Assembly: GCF_050908235.1 (NCBI RefSeq) | Contig: NZ_CP194340.1 | Length of the DNA stretch: 64,000 nucleotides | From: Pseudoramibacter alactolyticus | Lineage (GTDB): Bacteria; Bacillota; Clostridia; Eubacteriales; Eubacteriaceae | Strand: one strand, 5' to 3' | In this document: piece after piece, positions 18,742 to 27,211 of the stretch | Layout: each line of letters opens with the position of its first letter | Numbering within the stretch: position 1 is the stretch's first letter | Translations under genes and position numbers: made by a program | The notes under the pieces: generated by a model | Seen by the model: the letters and a program-made list of their open reading frames with translations, nothing else | Databases searched by the model: none | What the model was told of the DNA's origin: nothing

Positions 18742-20203
18742 GAAAATTTTAATCGGTGCGGTGGTAATCGCGTTGATTCTGATTTTAGCGGTTGGTTTTG
18801 CCCTGGCTTATGCCGGCCGGGATAAAACCCAGATTAAAGATCGAACATTGCATTTGTCGGTGAATGGCTGCGGGATGGAAGTGCCGCTCAAGAAAGACGG
18901 CATCACGGTGGATGTGCCCAGTCTGATGATCGGCAGCAACAACGCCTTCAAGCTGCTGGGGTACATTAACGGCAAAATAACGGTTGACGGCAAGACTTTA
19001 AAAGTTGGAAAATCGGTGAAGGTTGCGGTGACGGCGCTCACGCCGGAAAACAAGCTCAAAGTGGTGATCGCCAACGACAAAGACACGAGAACGGTATATC
19101 TGCGGACCTATTCCTCGCAGTTGCCGTCGCTGCGGGTGACCGGGGAATCGGCCGCCAATGGAGAATATTTGATTACCGAAAAGGACAAGCCGGTGATTTA
19201 CGCGCTGAATACCAACGGCGACCTGATTTGGTATCAGGCGCTGGACGCCGATAAGGCGAAGGTGCGTTTTACGGATTTTAGGCGGCATGTGGCCACCAAC
19301 GGCGATATTTATTATTCCTATCATCGAACGGATCCCGACGCCGATAATGGGGGCATTGCAGATTACCAGCCGGGGATGCGGATCGTGATGGATGAAAATT
19401 TTAATGTCATCACCGAAGATGTCGGTCTGGGCTATTACAATCCCGAAAAGACGGTGAATAAAGAAGAAGCCGGGCGATCGGTGGACGGGCACGGCTTTGA
19501 GCTGCTGAACAAAAACGACACCCTTACCTTGTCCTATCAAACGGAACGGGTCAGCAACATCCCGGCGAATCTGAATCCGTCAAAAAACGCGACGGTGGTG
19601 GCGGCCGTGCTGCAGGAGGTGCACGGCAACAAGGTTGTTTGGGAATGGCGGAGCACCACTTTTGACAAGCTTTATGCCTTGTCTCGCCGCGGCAACGCCT
19701 ATGGTTCGGATACCCCGCAGGATTATTTGCATGTGAATGCGATGATTTTGGATCCGGCGGATAACAATCCGATTCTTTCCCTGGGGAACGCCGATGCCGT
19801 TATTAAAGTCGATCGGGAAACGGGGAAAATTCTTTGGGTGCTCGGCGGCAAGGCCGATGCCTTTGGCCTGAAGGCGCATCAGCAATTTGCGAACGTGACG
19901 GATATAGCGCTTGCGACCGATCGGACGCTGGTGGTAACTCAGGCGAATAAAGTGACAACCTTCAGAATTAACGAAGCGGGCAAAAAAGTGACCTATCTTG
20001 CCAGCTACACAACAGCCGACGCGGTGAGCGCTGCGAAACTGAGCCGGAAGCAGAATAATCTGATGATTGCCGGCAACGGCACGAACAAAATAATTGAAAC
20101 TTTTTATGATACTCGGAGCAACGGTCTGATCGTCCGGATGTCCGGCCACCAAACGTTATCGAGCGTTCGCTATTATGCTTCCGACAAAGCGGATGATGAT
20201 TAA
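18728..20203 (+). CDS. Membrane-anchored arylsulfotransferase-like (ASST) protein
   Basis: About 491 residues: a single N-terminal membrane helix (residues 5-28), then a beta-rich domain and a beta-propeller typical of arylsulfotransferase families (GHGFELLNKNDTLTLSYQ; YLHVNAMILDPADNNPILSLGNAD; KVDRETGKILWVLGG). The conserved His residues of ASST (active-site-like HGFE and LHVNA) are visible. Known enzymes move sulfuryl groups between phenolic compounds outside the membrane; a few homologues are only structural. GGAGG lies upstream of ATG 18728, inside the end of the HAD gene, so the two are probably coupled. Confidence 0.8.
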   Translation: MERNKKILIGAVVIALILILAVGFALAYAGRDKTQIKDRTLHLSVNGCGMEVPLKKDGITVDVPSLMIGSNNAFKLLGYINGKITVDGKTLKVGKSVKVAVTALTPENKLKVVIANDKDTRTVYLRTYSSQLPSLRVTGESAANGEYLITEKDKPVIYALNTNGDLIWYQALDADKAKVRFTDFRRHVATNGDIYYSYHRTDPDADNGGIADYQPGMRIVMDENFNVITEDVGLGYYNPEKTVNKEEAGRSVDGHGFELLNKNDTLTLSYQTERVSNIPANLNPSKNATVVAAVLQEVHGNKVVWEWRSTTFDKLYALSRRGNAYGSDTPQDYLHVNAMILDPADNNPILSLGNADAVIKVDRETGKILWVLGGKADAFGLKAHQQFANVTDIALATDRTLVVTQANKVTTFRINEAGKKVTYLASYTTADAVSAAKLSRKQNNLMIAGNGTNKIIETFYDTRSNGLIVRMSGHQTLSSVRYYASDKADDD

Positions 20204-20389
20204 AATCGAATGGCAAACGGTTCGAAGGGGTTCAGGGGGGAATTCTCCTTGAGCTTTTTTGATGTCGGCTTTTCGGCGGCGGTAACTGCATTGGATTTAG
20301 AACAAAAAACGATCCATTCATCGCTTGCGTGCCCATTAAGCTTATGCTAAGCTTTAGGGGCACTGTTAAAAATTTCCTAAAGATTGACA

Positions 20390-20530
20390 GGCTCTGGAGA
20401 GTCCCTTAAATGGGCGCCGAAGGTGTAAGCGCGACGCGGGTTGAAGCGATCGCGTGATCTCTCAGGCAAACGGACAGAGTGAATCCTTTTTTACTTCGTC
20501 CCGACTCTCACATCATGGTGAGGAGGAACA
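20390..20530 (+). ncRNA. Glycine riboswitch, single aptamer
   Basis: The conserved core is clear: GGAGAG, then GGGCGCCGAAGG, then a variable arm and TCTCAGGCAAACGGACAGAG (about 20395-20481). Only one aptamer is seen. A small hairpin (CTCAC..GTGAG, about 20506-20524) next to the AGGAGG of the following gene suggests control at translation start. The next gene is an amino-acid symporter of the AgcS family, consistent with glycine sensing. The region 20204-20390 has no gene and no confident promoter. Confidence 0.9.
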
Positions 20531-20531
20531 A

Positions 20532-21956
20532 ATGTTTCATCAATTCAACGCTTTTCTTTTATGGTTTGACGGGGTCGTCTGGGGCCTGCCGTTGATTATT
20601 TTCATTTTGGCGGTCGGTATTTTACTCACCTTTCGACTCGGTTTTCTTCAAGTCAAACACCTGCCGAAAGCCCTGCGCTTCATGTTTAAAAACGAAGCGG
20701 ACGGTGAGGGGGAAGTCACCAGTTTCGGCGCGCTCTGCACCGCTCTTTCCGCCACCATCGGCACGGGGAATATCGTCGGGGTGGCAACCGCCATTGTGGC
20801 CGGCGGTCCGGGCGCGCTTTTCTGGATGGAAATTGCCGCGTTTTTGGGCATGGCGACCAAATACGCGGAAGGGCTTTTAGCCATTCGCTTCCGCACCATC
20901 GACGATCGCGGACACGTGCTCGGCGGCCCTTTTTATTACATTGAGAACGGCATGGGCAAGAAATGGACCTGGCTTGCGAAAATCTTCGCCTTCTTCGGCA
21001 TGGGCGTCGGGCTGTTCGGCATCGGGACATTCACCCAGGTCAATGGGATCACTTCGGCGATCAACACCTTTTTCGATCCGAGGAATCTGCACACGGTACA
21101 TTTGTTCGGCGCCAATTATTCCTGGTCGATTGTGATCGGCGGAATCATTCTGACCATTGCGGTCGGGCTGGTGGTGATCGGCGGGCTCAGGCGCATCGCC
21201 CAGGTGTCGGAAGTGGTGGTGCCTTTTATGGCGGTGGCTTATGTGGCCTGCACCGTTATCATTTTGCTCACCCATCTGACGCACATTCCGGCGGCCGTGG
21301 TAACGGTGGTGCAAAGTGCCTTTGGCCTGCGGGCAATGGCCGGCGGCGCGCTGGGCGCGATGATCGTGGCGATGCAAAAGGGGATCGCCCGGGGGATTTT
21401 CTCCAATGAATCGGGACTGGGCTCGGCGCCGATCGCGGCCGCGGCGGCTCAGACCAAATCCTGTGTGCGCCAGGGGCTTGTTTCGATGACGGGCACCTTT
21501 ATCGATACCATCGTGATCTGCACGATGACAGGCCTTTCTATCGTTCTCACCGGCTCCTGGAACAAGGGCCTCGAAGGGGTGGACGTGACGATCCGCGCCT
21601 TCCAGCATGGGCTGCCCTTCCCGGCGCAGGTGGCGAGCTTTCTGCTGATGATCTGTCTGGTGTTCTTCGCCTTTACGACCATTCTCGGCTGGAATTATTA
21701 CGGCGAACGCTGCCTGGAATACCTGTCGAACCGCAACTACAAGGCGGTGATGACCTATCGCGTGCTGTATGTGCTGGCGATTTTTATCGGGCCGTTCATG
21801 ACGGTGGAGGCGGTGTGGACCATCGCGGATATCTTTAATGCGCTGATGGCCTTCCCGAACCTGATCGCCCTGGTGGCGCTGTCCGGCGTGGTGGCGGCTG
21901 AAACCCGCGCCTTCTTGAAACACGAGGAGGATCCCCGGATTTTGAGTTCAAAATAA
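20532..21956 (+). CDS. Sodium:alanine/glycine symporter (AGCS family)
   Basis: 474 residues, about 10-11 membrane helices. AGCS signatures: GDGEVTSFGALCTALSATIGTGNIVGVATAI-like segment at residues ~60-95 (seen as FGALCTALSATIGTGN), AAFLGMATKYAEGLLA, then RGIFSNESGLGSAPIAAAAA. Known role: Na+-coupled uptake (or release) of alanine or glycine. Start at 20532 was chosen because AGGAGGAACAA precedes it; the upstream in-frame region is the riboswitch. Its glycine riboswitch makes glycine the likely substrate. Confidence 0.95.
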   Translation: MFHQFNAFLLWFDGVVWGLPLIIFILAVGILLTFRLGFLQVKHLPKALRFMFKNEADGEGEVTSFGALCTALSATIGTGNIVGVATAIVAGGPGALFWMEIAAFLGMATKYAEGLLAIRFRTIDDRGHVLGGPFYYIENGMGKKWTWLAKIFAFFGMGVGLFGIGTFTQVNGITSAINTFFDPRNLHTVHLFGANYSWSIVIGGIILTIAVGLVVIGGLRRIAQVSEVVVPFMAVAYVACTVIILLTHLTHIPAAVVTVVQSAFGLRAMAGGALGAMIVAMQKGIARGIFSNESGLGSAPIAAAAAQTKSCVRQGLVSMTGTFIDTIVICTMTGLSIVLTGSWNKGLEGVDVTIRAFQHGLPFPAQVASFLLMICLVFFAFTTILGWNYYGERCLEYLSNRNYKAVMTYRVLYVLAIFIGPFMTVEAVWTIADIFNALMAFPNLIALVALSGVVAAETRAFLKHEEDPRILSSK

Positions 21957-21970
21957 TTTTGACACATAAA

Positions 21971-22008
21971 CAAAGAAAGCCTGAGATTTTGTCTCAGGCT
22001 TTCTTTGT
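21971..22008. terminator. Bidirectional terminator
   Basis: Long hairpin AAAGAAAGCCTGAGA / TCTCAGGCTTTCTTT with A/T flanks, serving the symporter (plus) and the histidine phosphatase operon (minus). Confidence 0.9.
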
Positions 22009-22015
22009 GTGCATT

Positions 22016-22642
22016 CTATTTGACGCCTGCGTCCGATTCCGGCAGGCGCCCGATATAAACCGTCTCGATTCGGCCGTCATCATAATAAGCAAATTGGCTG
22101 ACCGAGCCGTTGGGCAGAAAATCGAAGGCGATGCGGTCGGCGGGCAGGCCCTTGGCATAGGCCAGCCAGGTTTGAATGGCGGTGCCGTGGGAGACGACGA
22201 CGATGGTGCGCCCGGGGTTGGCCCTCAGCAGGGCGAGGATTTCCGCGGTGAAGCGGACATAAACTTCCGGAATGCTTTCGCCGCCCGGCGGGGCAAAAGC
22301 CGAAGGCTCATCGCGGAAGGTATTGAGAATGTTGTCAAATCGGGCGTTGCACTCGGCAAAGGTCAAGCCCTGGAGCGCGCCGCCTTCAATTTCGTGCAGG
22401 TCATCCCGCAGGATGGGCGCGATATCCGGGTGATACTTTAAAACGCCGGTCAGGGTATCGCGCGCCCGGCTCAGCGGACTGGTATAGGCGGCATCGAAGG
22501 CAATCCGCTTAAAATAGTCACCAAGGGCGTCGGCCTGGCGCAGGCCCAGCGGCGTGAGCTTGGTATCGAGCACGCCCTGAAAGATGTGGTTTTGGTTTTC
22601 ATAGGTTTCGCCGTGCCGGATAAGGTATAAGGTGGTGGTCAT
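22016..22642 (-). CDS. Histidine phosphatase (phosphoglycerate mutase-like)
   Basis: 208 residues. LIRHGETYENQ with the catalytic RHG at the N-terminus, PLSRARDT, ALQGLTF, GGES near residue 122 and VVVSHGTAIQ with the second His. GGAGAG lies before ATG 22642. Third gene of an operon behind a dehydrogenase and an FGGY kinase (32-base gap), so it may remove phosphate from an intermediate of that pathway. It is a paralogue of the N-terminal half of the protein at 44758-45777. Confidence 0.88.
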   Translation of the reverse strand: MTTTLYLIRHGETYENQNHIFQGVLDTKLTPLGLRQADALGDYFKRIAFDAAYTSPLSRARDTLTGVLKYHPDIAPILRDDLHEIEGGALQGLTFAECNARFDNILNTFRDEPSAFAPPGGESIPEVYVRFTAEILALLRANPGRTIVVVSHGTAIQTWLAYAKGLPADRIAFDFLPNGSVSQFAYYDDGRIETVYIGRLPESDAGVK

Positions 22643-22673
22643 GAGGTCTCTCCGTGATGGTTGGCGCAAAAGA

Positions 22674-24185
22674 TCAGAGCTCGAGGTTCCGGAGGTCGCG
22701 GTAAATATCCTGAAGGGCCGGATAAACCTTGCGGTAAATTTTCGCAAGCTTTTCGTATTTGGCCGACGCGTCAGAATTCGGCAGGTATTGTTCGTCCCGA
22801 AGGGAGACAATCTGGTCGCAGGCTGTGGGCACGTCCGAATAAGTCCCGGTGCCCACCATGGCAAGAATCGCAGCGCCAAGTGCGGCGGAATTTTCGGAAA
22901 CGCCGGCCGGCAGCGCCACCGGAATATTGTAGATATCGGCCATCATCTGGCGCCAGATCGGCGCTTTGGATCCGCCGCCGCACATGCGCATCACTTTGGG
23001 ATCAACGCCGATTTCCCGGTAAATATCCATCGATTCTTTCAGCGCGAAGGTGATCCCTTCCATTACGGCGCGCGTGAGGTCTTTCCTGGTTTGAATGGCG
23101 GACAGGCCGACAAACGATCCCCGGGCGTTGACGTCCCAATAGGGAGAAGCTTCACCCATCAGATAGGGATTATAGATCAGATGGTTCGCGCCGATGGGGG
23201 ATTTGGCAATTTCCTTGTCGATCTGAAGATAGTCTTCGTCGTCGGGATAGAAACCATTGCGCCACCATTTGAGGGAAAGGCCCGCCGAATTGACCAGGCC
23301 CATCATGTGCCAGGCGTCGGGAACCGCGGTGCAGAACGTGTAAACCCGGCCTTTGGGATCCAGCGCCGGACGGTTGGTGAAAGCAAAGACGACACCGGAG
23401 GTGCCGATGGTGGTCATCGCGCGGCCGGCGGCGACGACGCCCGTGCCCACCGATGCCGCGGCGTTATCGCCGGCGCCGCCGACAACGACCACTTTCTCCG
23501 ACAGGCCGACGGCACGGGCCACTTCGGGCCTGAGGGTGCCGGTGATCTGATAGGATTCATAAACCTTGGGCAGCATGCCCGGCGCGATGTCGAGGGCGGC
23601 CATCATCTCGTCTGACCAGCAGCGTCCCGGGGTATCCAATAGCTGGGTGGCAGATGCGTCCGACACTTCCGTGGCGAATTCACCGGTCAGGCGATAGCGA
23701 ACGTAATCTTTGGGCAAAAGAATGTGGGCTGTTTGCGCAAAAACTTCCGGTTCGTTTTGTTCGACCCAGAAAATTTTGGCAGCGGTGAGCCCTTCCCGCG
23801 GCGGGTTGCAGGTGACTTTGAGCATGCGGTCCGCGCCGACGCGTTCGGCCATGGCCTTGGTGGCTTCGCCGGTGCGCTGATCATTCCAGAGAATGGCCTT
23901 GCGCAGCGGTTCGCCGTTGCCGTCGAGCAGGACGGCGCCCATCATCTGGCCGGCGATGCCGATGCCGATGATGGCTTCGGCCGGAACGTCAGCCTGTTTA
24001 ACCACTTTTCGGATCGTCGCGACGGCGGCGTTGTACCAATCTTCAGGCTCTTGTTCGGCCCAGCCGTTGTAGGGCTGATACAAGGGATATTCCTGAAGGG
24101 CAAAGGTGATTTCCTTGCCGTTTTGGTCAAACAAGACGGACTTAATACCGCCGGTGCCGAGATCCAATCCTAAAAAGTATTTCAT
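22674..24185 (-). CDS. FGGY-family carbohydrate kinase (xylulokinase-like)
   Basis: 503 residues, normal FGGY length. ATP motif LGLDLGTGGIKSVLFD at the N-terminus, WAEQEPEDWY, GQMMGAVLLD and ILWNDQRT, catalytic GGAGDNAAASVGTG (Asp base), TIGTSGVV, and a C-terminal FGGY-like CGGGSKAPIWRQMMADI. Known relatives phosphorylate xylulose, other ketoses or polyols. Start 24185 has GGAGAAGAGGAG upstream. It follows the glycerol-1-phosphate dehydrogenase-like gene by 73 bases and precedes a histidine phosphatase. Annotators would call it xylB, but context points to a less common substrate. Confidence 0.88.
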   Translation of the reverse strand: MKYFLGLDLGTGGIKSVLFDQNGKEITFALQEYPLYQPYNGWAEQEPEDWYNAAVATIRKVVKQADVPAEAIIGIGIAGQMMGAVLLDGNGEPLRKAILWNDQRTGEATKAMAERVGADRMLKVTCNPPREGLTAAKIFWVEQNEPEVFAQTAHILLPKDYVRYRLTGEFATEVSDASATQLLDTPGRCWSDEMMAALDIAPGMLPKVYESYQITGTLRPEVARAVGLSEKVVVVGGAGDNAAASVGTGVVAAGRAMTTIGTSGVVFAFTNRPALDPKGRVYTFCTAVPDAWHMMGLVNSAGLSLKWWRNGFYPDDEDYLQIDKEIAKSPIGANHLIYNPYLMGEASPYWDVNARGSFVGLSAIQTRKDLTRAVMEGITFALKESMDIYREIGVDPKVMRMCGGGSKAPIWRQMMADIYNIPVALPAGVSENSAALGAAILAMVGTGTYSDVPTACDQIVSLRDEQYLPNSDASAKYEKLAKIYRKVYPALQDIYRDLRNLEL

Positions 24186-24258
24186 TTTTTTCTCCTCTTC
24201 TCCATAAAATGAAAGCCGACAAAGGATGGTTGAACTATATCGGGCCATGGCCCGGATA

Positions 24259-25560
24259 TTACAGGGTCAGTTCTTTTGCGTAGGTTTCCAGTTTTCCGGT
24301 ATCGCTTAAAAGTGCAAGCAAGGTGTAGCGGGTCTTGATGTCGCTGGCATGGCGCACGGCGTCTCTGATTTTATCCAAGCCGTACATCGCTTTAAAATCT
24401 TCAAGGTTGTAGCCGGCCTTGCCCAGGATTTTTTTCATGAAGGCGACACCGGGCGTCTGCTTTAAATAAGAGCGGATGGTGGGCCAGCGGTCGCGGATAA
24501 AGCCGGAGCGGTCCGTGGCATAGGTAGCATTTTTGTTCTGCATGGCTTCAATTTCCGGGGCCATATCGTCGAAACATCGCACGAGTCCCCGATGCCAGGC
24601 GGACCGATCGAAACGGAAGGCGAAAGTGGCCGGATCCTCCTCTGCCAACCGCTTGCGGAGCATTTCCGAAACGACAGCCGAATAGGCAACGTCAATGCCG
24701 TGGGGAAAATAAGGCAGATGATTTTTAACGCAGGTTAACTCAAAGAAATGGGAAATTAAATGTTCGGATCCCGAGGCCGGACGGGAACTGCCCTGGTAGG
24801 CGAGGGTGATGCCGACAATGGCCAGACTTTCCATCAAGCGGCCGATAGCGGCGGGGTCGCGCCGCATGATGGCATCAATATTATCGATGCAGGCATTGGT
24901 CTCGGTCTCGACCAGATCATAAATCATCTGGCATGCGGGTTCGCTGCTCATCAGGGTGGCCAATTTCCAGTCGCTGAGCGCTGAAAATTTGCCCAAAAGA
25001 TCCCCGATGCCGGAACGAATCATGTCGATGGGGGCGCCCGCCAGCACATGCATATCGGCGACGATCCATCTCGGGGCCCGTCTGGAACAGGTGACCTTCA
25101 GCCCTTTGAGCATCATCACGGCACCGCTGGAAGCGAAGCCGTCCATCGACGGGGCGGTCGCGACGATCATACTGGGTACCTGATGATTAAAAGCGATGTA
25201 TTTGCTCAGGTCGTTGATCACCCCGGATCCAACACCGATAACAGCCCCGGTGCCTGCGCAGAAACAGGCCTCCGCCTTTGCAATGGTTGCCTCGTCGGGA
25301 ATTAAAACATCCGTTTGATTAAAAAAGGCTTCATCCACCGTGATGCCAGCGCCCGCCAGCGCCGCGATCACTTTTTCACCGCACAGCGGGCGGGTATTGC
25401 CGTCGGAAATGACGAGCACCCGGCGAATGCCGCCGAGCATTCCGGGAATCCGATCGTAGATGGCGGCATCGCCCACTTGCAGGATCCTCGTGTCGCTGTG
25501 GTGTTTGCGACCACAGTCGCATAGGAAGGCATCTTTCTGAAGTAAATCTTGTACATTCAT
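24259..25560 (-). CDS. sn-Glycerol-1-phosphate dehydrogenase-like (AraM/EgsA family) oxidoreductase
   Basis: 433 residues. Iron-containing/DHQS-like dehydrogenase fold: GGIRRVLVISDGNT, VIGVGSGVINDLSKYIA (NAD phosphate loop), VATAPSMDGFASSGAV, and metal ligands in GIGDLLGK, SEHLISHFFE and YFPHGIDVAY. Known members reduce dihydroxyacetone phosphate to glycerol-1-phosphate (EgsA, AraM) or oxidise related polyol phosphates. First gene of a three-gene minus-strand operon, divergent from a RuBisCO-like gene. The pairing suggests oxidation or reduction of a 4-5 carbon polyol phosphate rather than lipid synthesis; this is inference. Confidence 0.85.
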   Translation of the reverse strand: MNVQDLLQKDAFLCDCGRKHHSDTRILQVGDAAIYDRIPGMLGGIRRVLVISDGNTRPLCGEKVIAALAGAGITVDEAFFNQTDVLIPDEATIAKAEACFCAGTGAVIGVGSGVINDLSKYIAFNHQVPSMIVATAPSMDGFASSGAVMMLKGLKVTCSRRAPRWIVADMHVLAGAPIDMIRSGIGDLLGKFSALSDWKLATLMSSEPACQMIYDLVETETNACIDNIDAIMRRDPAAIGRLMESLAIVGITLAYQGSSRPASGSEHLISHFFELTCVKNHLPYFPHGIDVAYSAVVSEMLRKRLAEEDPATFAFRFDRSAWHRGLVRCFDDMAPEIEAMQNKNATYATDRSGFIRDRWPTIRSYLKQTPGVAFMKKILGKAGYNLEDFKAMYGLDKIRDAVRHASDIKTRYTLLALLSDTGKLETYAKELTL

Positions 25561-25644
25561 GCGCAGATAATCCTCCTCAATTAATTAATGTATTTTATCA
25601 TGGGAGCGGATGCCCGCCCATATTGAATAAAATTTCTATAGCCC

Positions 25645-25664
25645 TATCGAAAATACTTTCGATA
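25645..25664. promoter_or_regulatory. Candidate SorC-family operator (site 1)
   Basis: TATCGAAAATACTTTCGATA, palindromic except one central pair, in the divergent region between the dehydrogenase operon and the RuBisCO-like gene. A weaker copy, TATTGAA..TTTCTATA, lies at 25621-25640, 24 bases away (about two helical turns). The same motif occurs at 33050-33069 upstream of the second operon. Confidence 0.6.
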
Positions 25665-25692
25665 TTGATGTTGTCGATGAAGCTTTTATAAT
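25665..25692 (+). promoter_or_regulatory. Candidate promoter of the RuBisCO-like gene
   Basis: TTGATG (25665-25670) and TATAAT (25687-25692), spacing 16, immediately right of operator site 1. Confidence 0.45.
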
Positions 25693-25749
25693 TAAAGGTA
25701 AACAGAAAAAGCGCAATTATGTGCGGAGATATTAAACAAAGGAGACAAA

Positions 25750-27072
25750 ATGTATATCGATCCAATTGCTGTTCAATATCCGGAAAATTTGAGAGATGAT
25801 CATTATGTCATTGCAACGTATTACTGTGCGACCGGCCGCAACACCAATGCGTTAAAATTCGGGGCGGCCATGGCGGTCGAACAAAGCTGCGGCACCTGGC
25901 TGAAGGTTCCCGGCGAAACGGAAGAAGTGCGGGATCGGGCGATGGCGCGCATCATCGGCGTTTATGAGGCGCCGGCTTATCAATGCGGGATTCCGGAAGA
26001 CGTGACGGAGCGGCATTTCATTTTAAGAGTGGCATTCCCGGCGACCAACTTCGGGCCCTCGTTTGCCATGATGCTTTCGACGGTGATTGGGAATATTTCC
26101 AGTTCCGGCAAAGTTAAGCTGCTGGATTTGGAATTCCCGAAAACGTTCTTGGGCCAATTCAAGGGGCCGAAATTCGGCGTTCAGGGCATTCGCGATCTCT
26201 TAGGCGTTCAAGATCGGCCGCTGCTCAACAATATGATTAAGCCTTGCATCGGCCTGAGTCCGAAGGAAACAGCCAAACTGGCGTATGAAGCGGCAGTCGG
26301 CGGCGTCGACATCATCAAAGACGACGAACTGTGCGCCAATCCGGATTTTTGCCCGCTGGAAGACCGCGTGCAGGCAGTGATGGAAGCCATCACCAAAGCG
26401 GATCAGAAAAAAGGGGAAAAGACGTTGTACGCCTTTAACATTACCGACCGGACGGAAAAATTGATCGATAATGCGCTGACAGCGATTAAAAACGGCGCCA
26501 ATTGCCTGCTGGTTAATTATAATACCGTCGGTCTTGACGCGACGAGAATGCTGGCCGAGGACGATCGCATCAACGTGCCGATTTTAGGACACTCGGATTA
26601 TACCGGTGCGGTTTATGAATCGCCATGGTCCGGCATGAGTGCCAATCTGATCGGCGCAGTGTTGCCGCGAATTGCCGGAACCGATATGATTATCGCGCTT
26701 ACGCCTTATGGCAAGTTCCCGATGCAGATGGATACCTTTATCTCGGTCGGCTACAAGATGCTGCAGCCCCTCGGCCATATCAAGCCCGTCTTCCCGATGC
26801 CGGGCGGCGGCACCACCCAAGGTCATCTGGAAGATATGATTAAAAAGTTCGGCAACGATGTGATGATTGCGGCCGGCGGCGCTATTCATGGCCACCCGAT
26901 GGGACCGGCAGCCGGTGCCAGAGCTTTCCGTCAGGGCATCGATGAGGTGATGAACGGTATCGCCTTGAAGGATGCCGCTGAAAAACCGGAAAATAAAGAA
27001 TTGAAGGCGGCGATTGATGCTTGGGGAATTTATGAGGAAGCCAAAGGCGGGATCTTTGATCTGAAAGGATAA
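25750..27072 (+). CDS. RuBisCO-like protein (form IV)
   Basis: 440 residues, the full two-domain RuBisCO large-chain length. The carbamylated-Lys metal site is kept: GGVDIIKDDEL (K-x-D-E as in RuBisCO), and the preceding IKP Lys (NNMIKPCIGLSP). Residues needed for RuBP are changed: the second Lys of IKPKLG is Cys, and the HRAMHA motif is HSDYTGA, losing the phosphate-binding Arg. The C-terminal phosphate loop GGAIHGHPMGPAAGARA is present. So it should be a Mg-dependent enolase, isomerase, decarboxylase or transcarboxylase on a keto-sugar acid phosphate. Known RLPs include MtnW and the apionate-pathway OiaC/OiaX. AAGGAG precedes ATG 25741-25750. Substrate unknown. Confidence 0.88.
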   Translation: MYIDPIAVQYPENLRDDHYVIATYYCATGRNTNALKFGAAMAVEQSCGTWLKVPGETEEVRDRAMARIIGVYEAPAYQCGIPEDVTERHFILRVAFPATNFGPSFAMMLSTVIGNISSSGKVKLLDLEFPKTFLGQFKGPKFGVQGIRDLLGVQDRPLLNNMIKPCIGLSPKETAKLAYEAAVGGVDIIKDDELCANPDFCPLEDRVQAVMEAITKADQKKGEKTLYAFNITDRTEKLIDNALTAIKNGANCLLVNYNTVGLDATRMLAEDDRINVPILGHSDYTGAVYESPWSGMSANLIGAVLPRIAGTDMIIALTPYGKFPMQMDTFISVGYKMLQPLGHIKPVFPMPGGGTTQGHLEDMIKKFGNDVMIAAGGAIHGHPMGPAAGARAFRQGIDEVMNGIALKDAAEKPENKELKAAIDAWGIYEEAKGGIFDLKG

Positions 27073-27113
27073 AGATCAAATCGAGTGCATCTGACATTTT
27101 AAGCTAAAAGATC

Positions 27114-27148
27114 GAGCGCAGTCCAACGGGGGCTGCGCTTGATTTTTT
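27114..27148 (+). terminator. Terminator of the RuBisCO-like gene
   Basis: AGCGCAG-loop-CTGCGCT hairpin followed by GATTTTTT. Confidence 0.85.
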
Positions 27149-27151
27149 GCG

Positions 27152-27179
27152 TTGTAAATTAAGGGCGATGCATTATAAT
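27152..27179 (+). promoter_or_regulatory. Candidate promoter of the SorC-family regulator
   Basis: TTGTAA (27152-27157) and TATAAT (27174-27179), spacing 16, about 30 bases before the start codon. Confidence 0.45.
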
Positions 27180-27211
27180 AAAGTAAATAGAATCAGATGG
27201 GGGAGTGTTTT

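Noticed and set aside
20204..20390. Second glycine aptamer upstream of the riboswitch
   Set aside because: No second copy of the GCCGAAGG or CAGGCAAA core; only one aptamer is supported.
25750..27072. True RuBisCO with CO2 fixation
   Set aside because: The phosphate-binding Arg of HRAMHA and the second Lys of IKPKLG are replaced, and no phosphoribulokinase or RuBP-forming gene is near.
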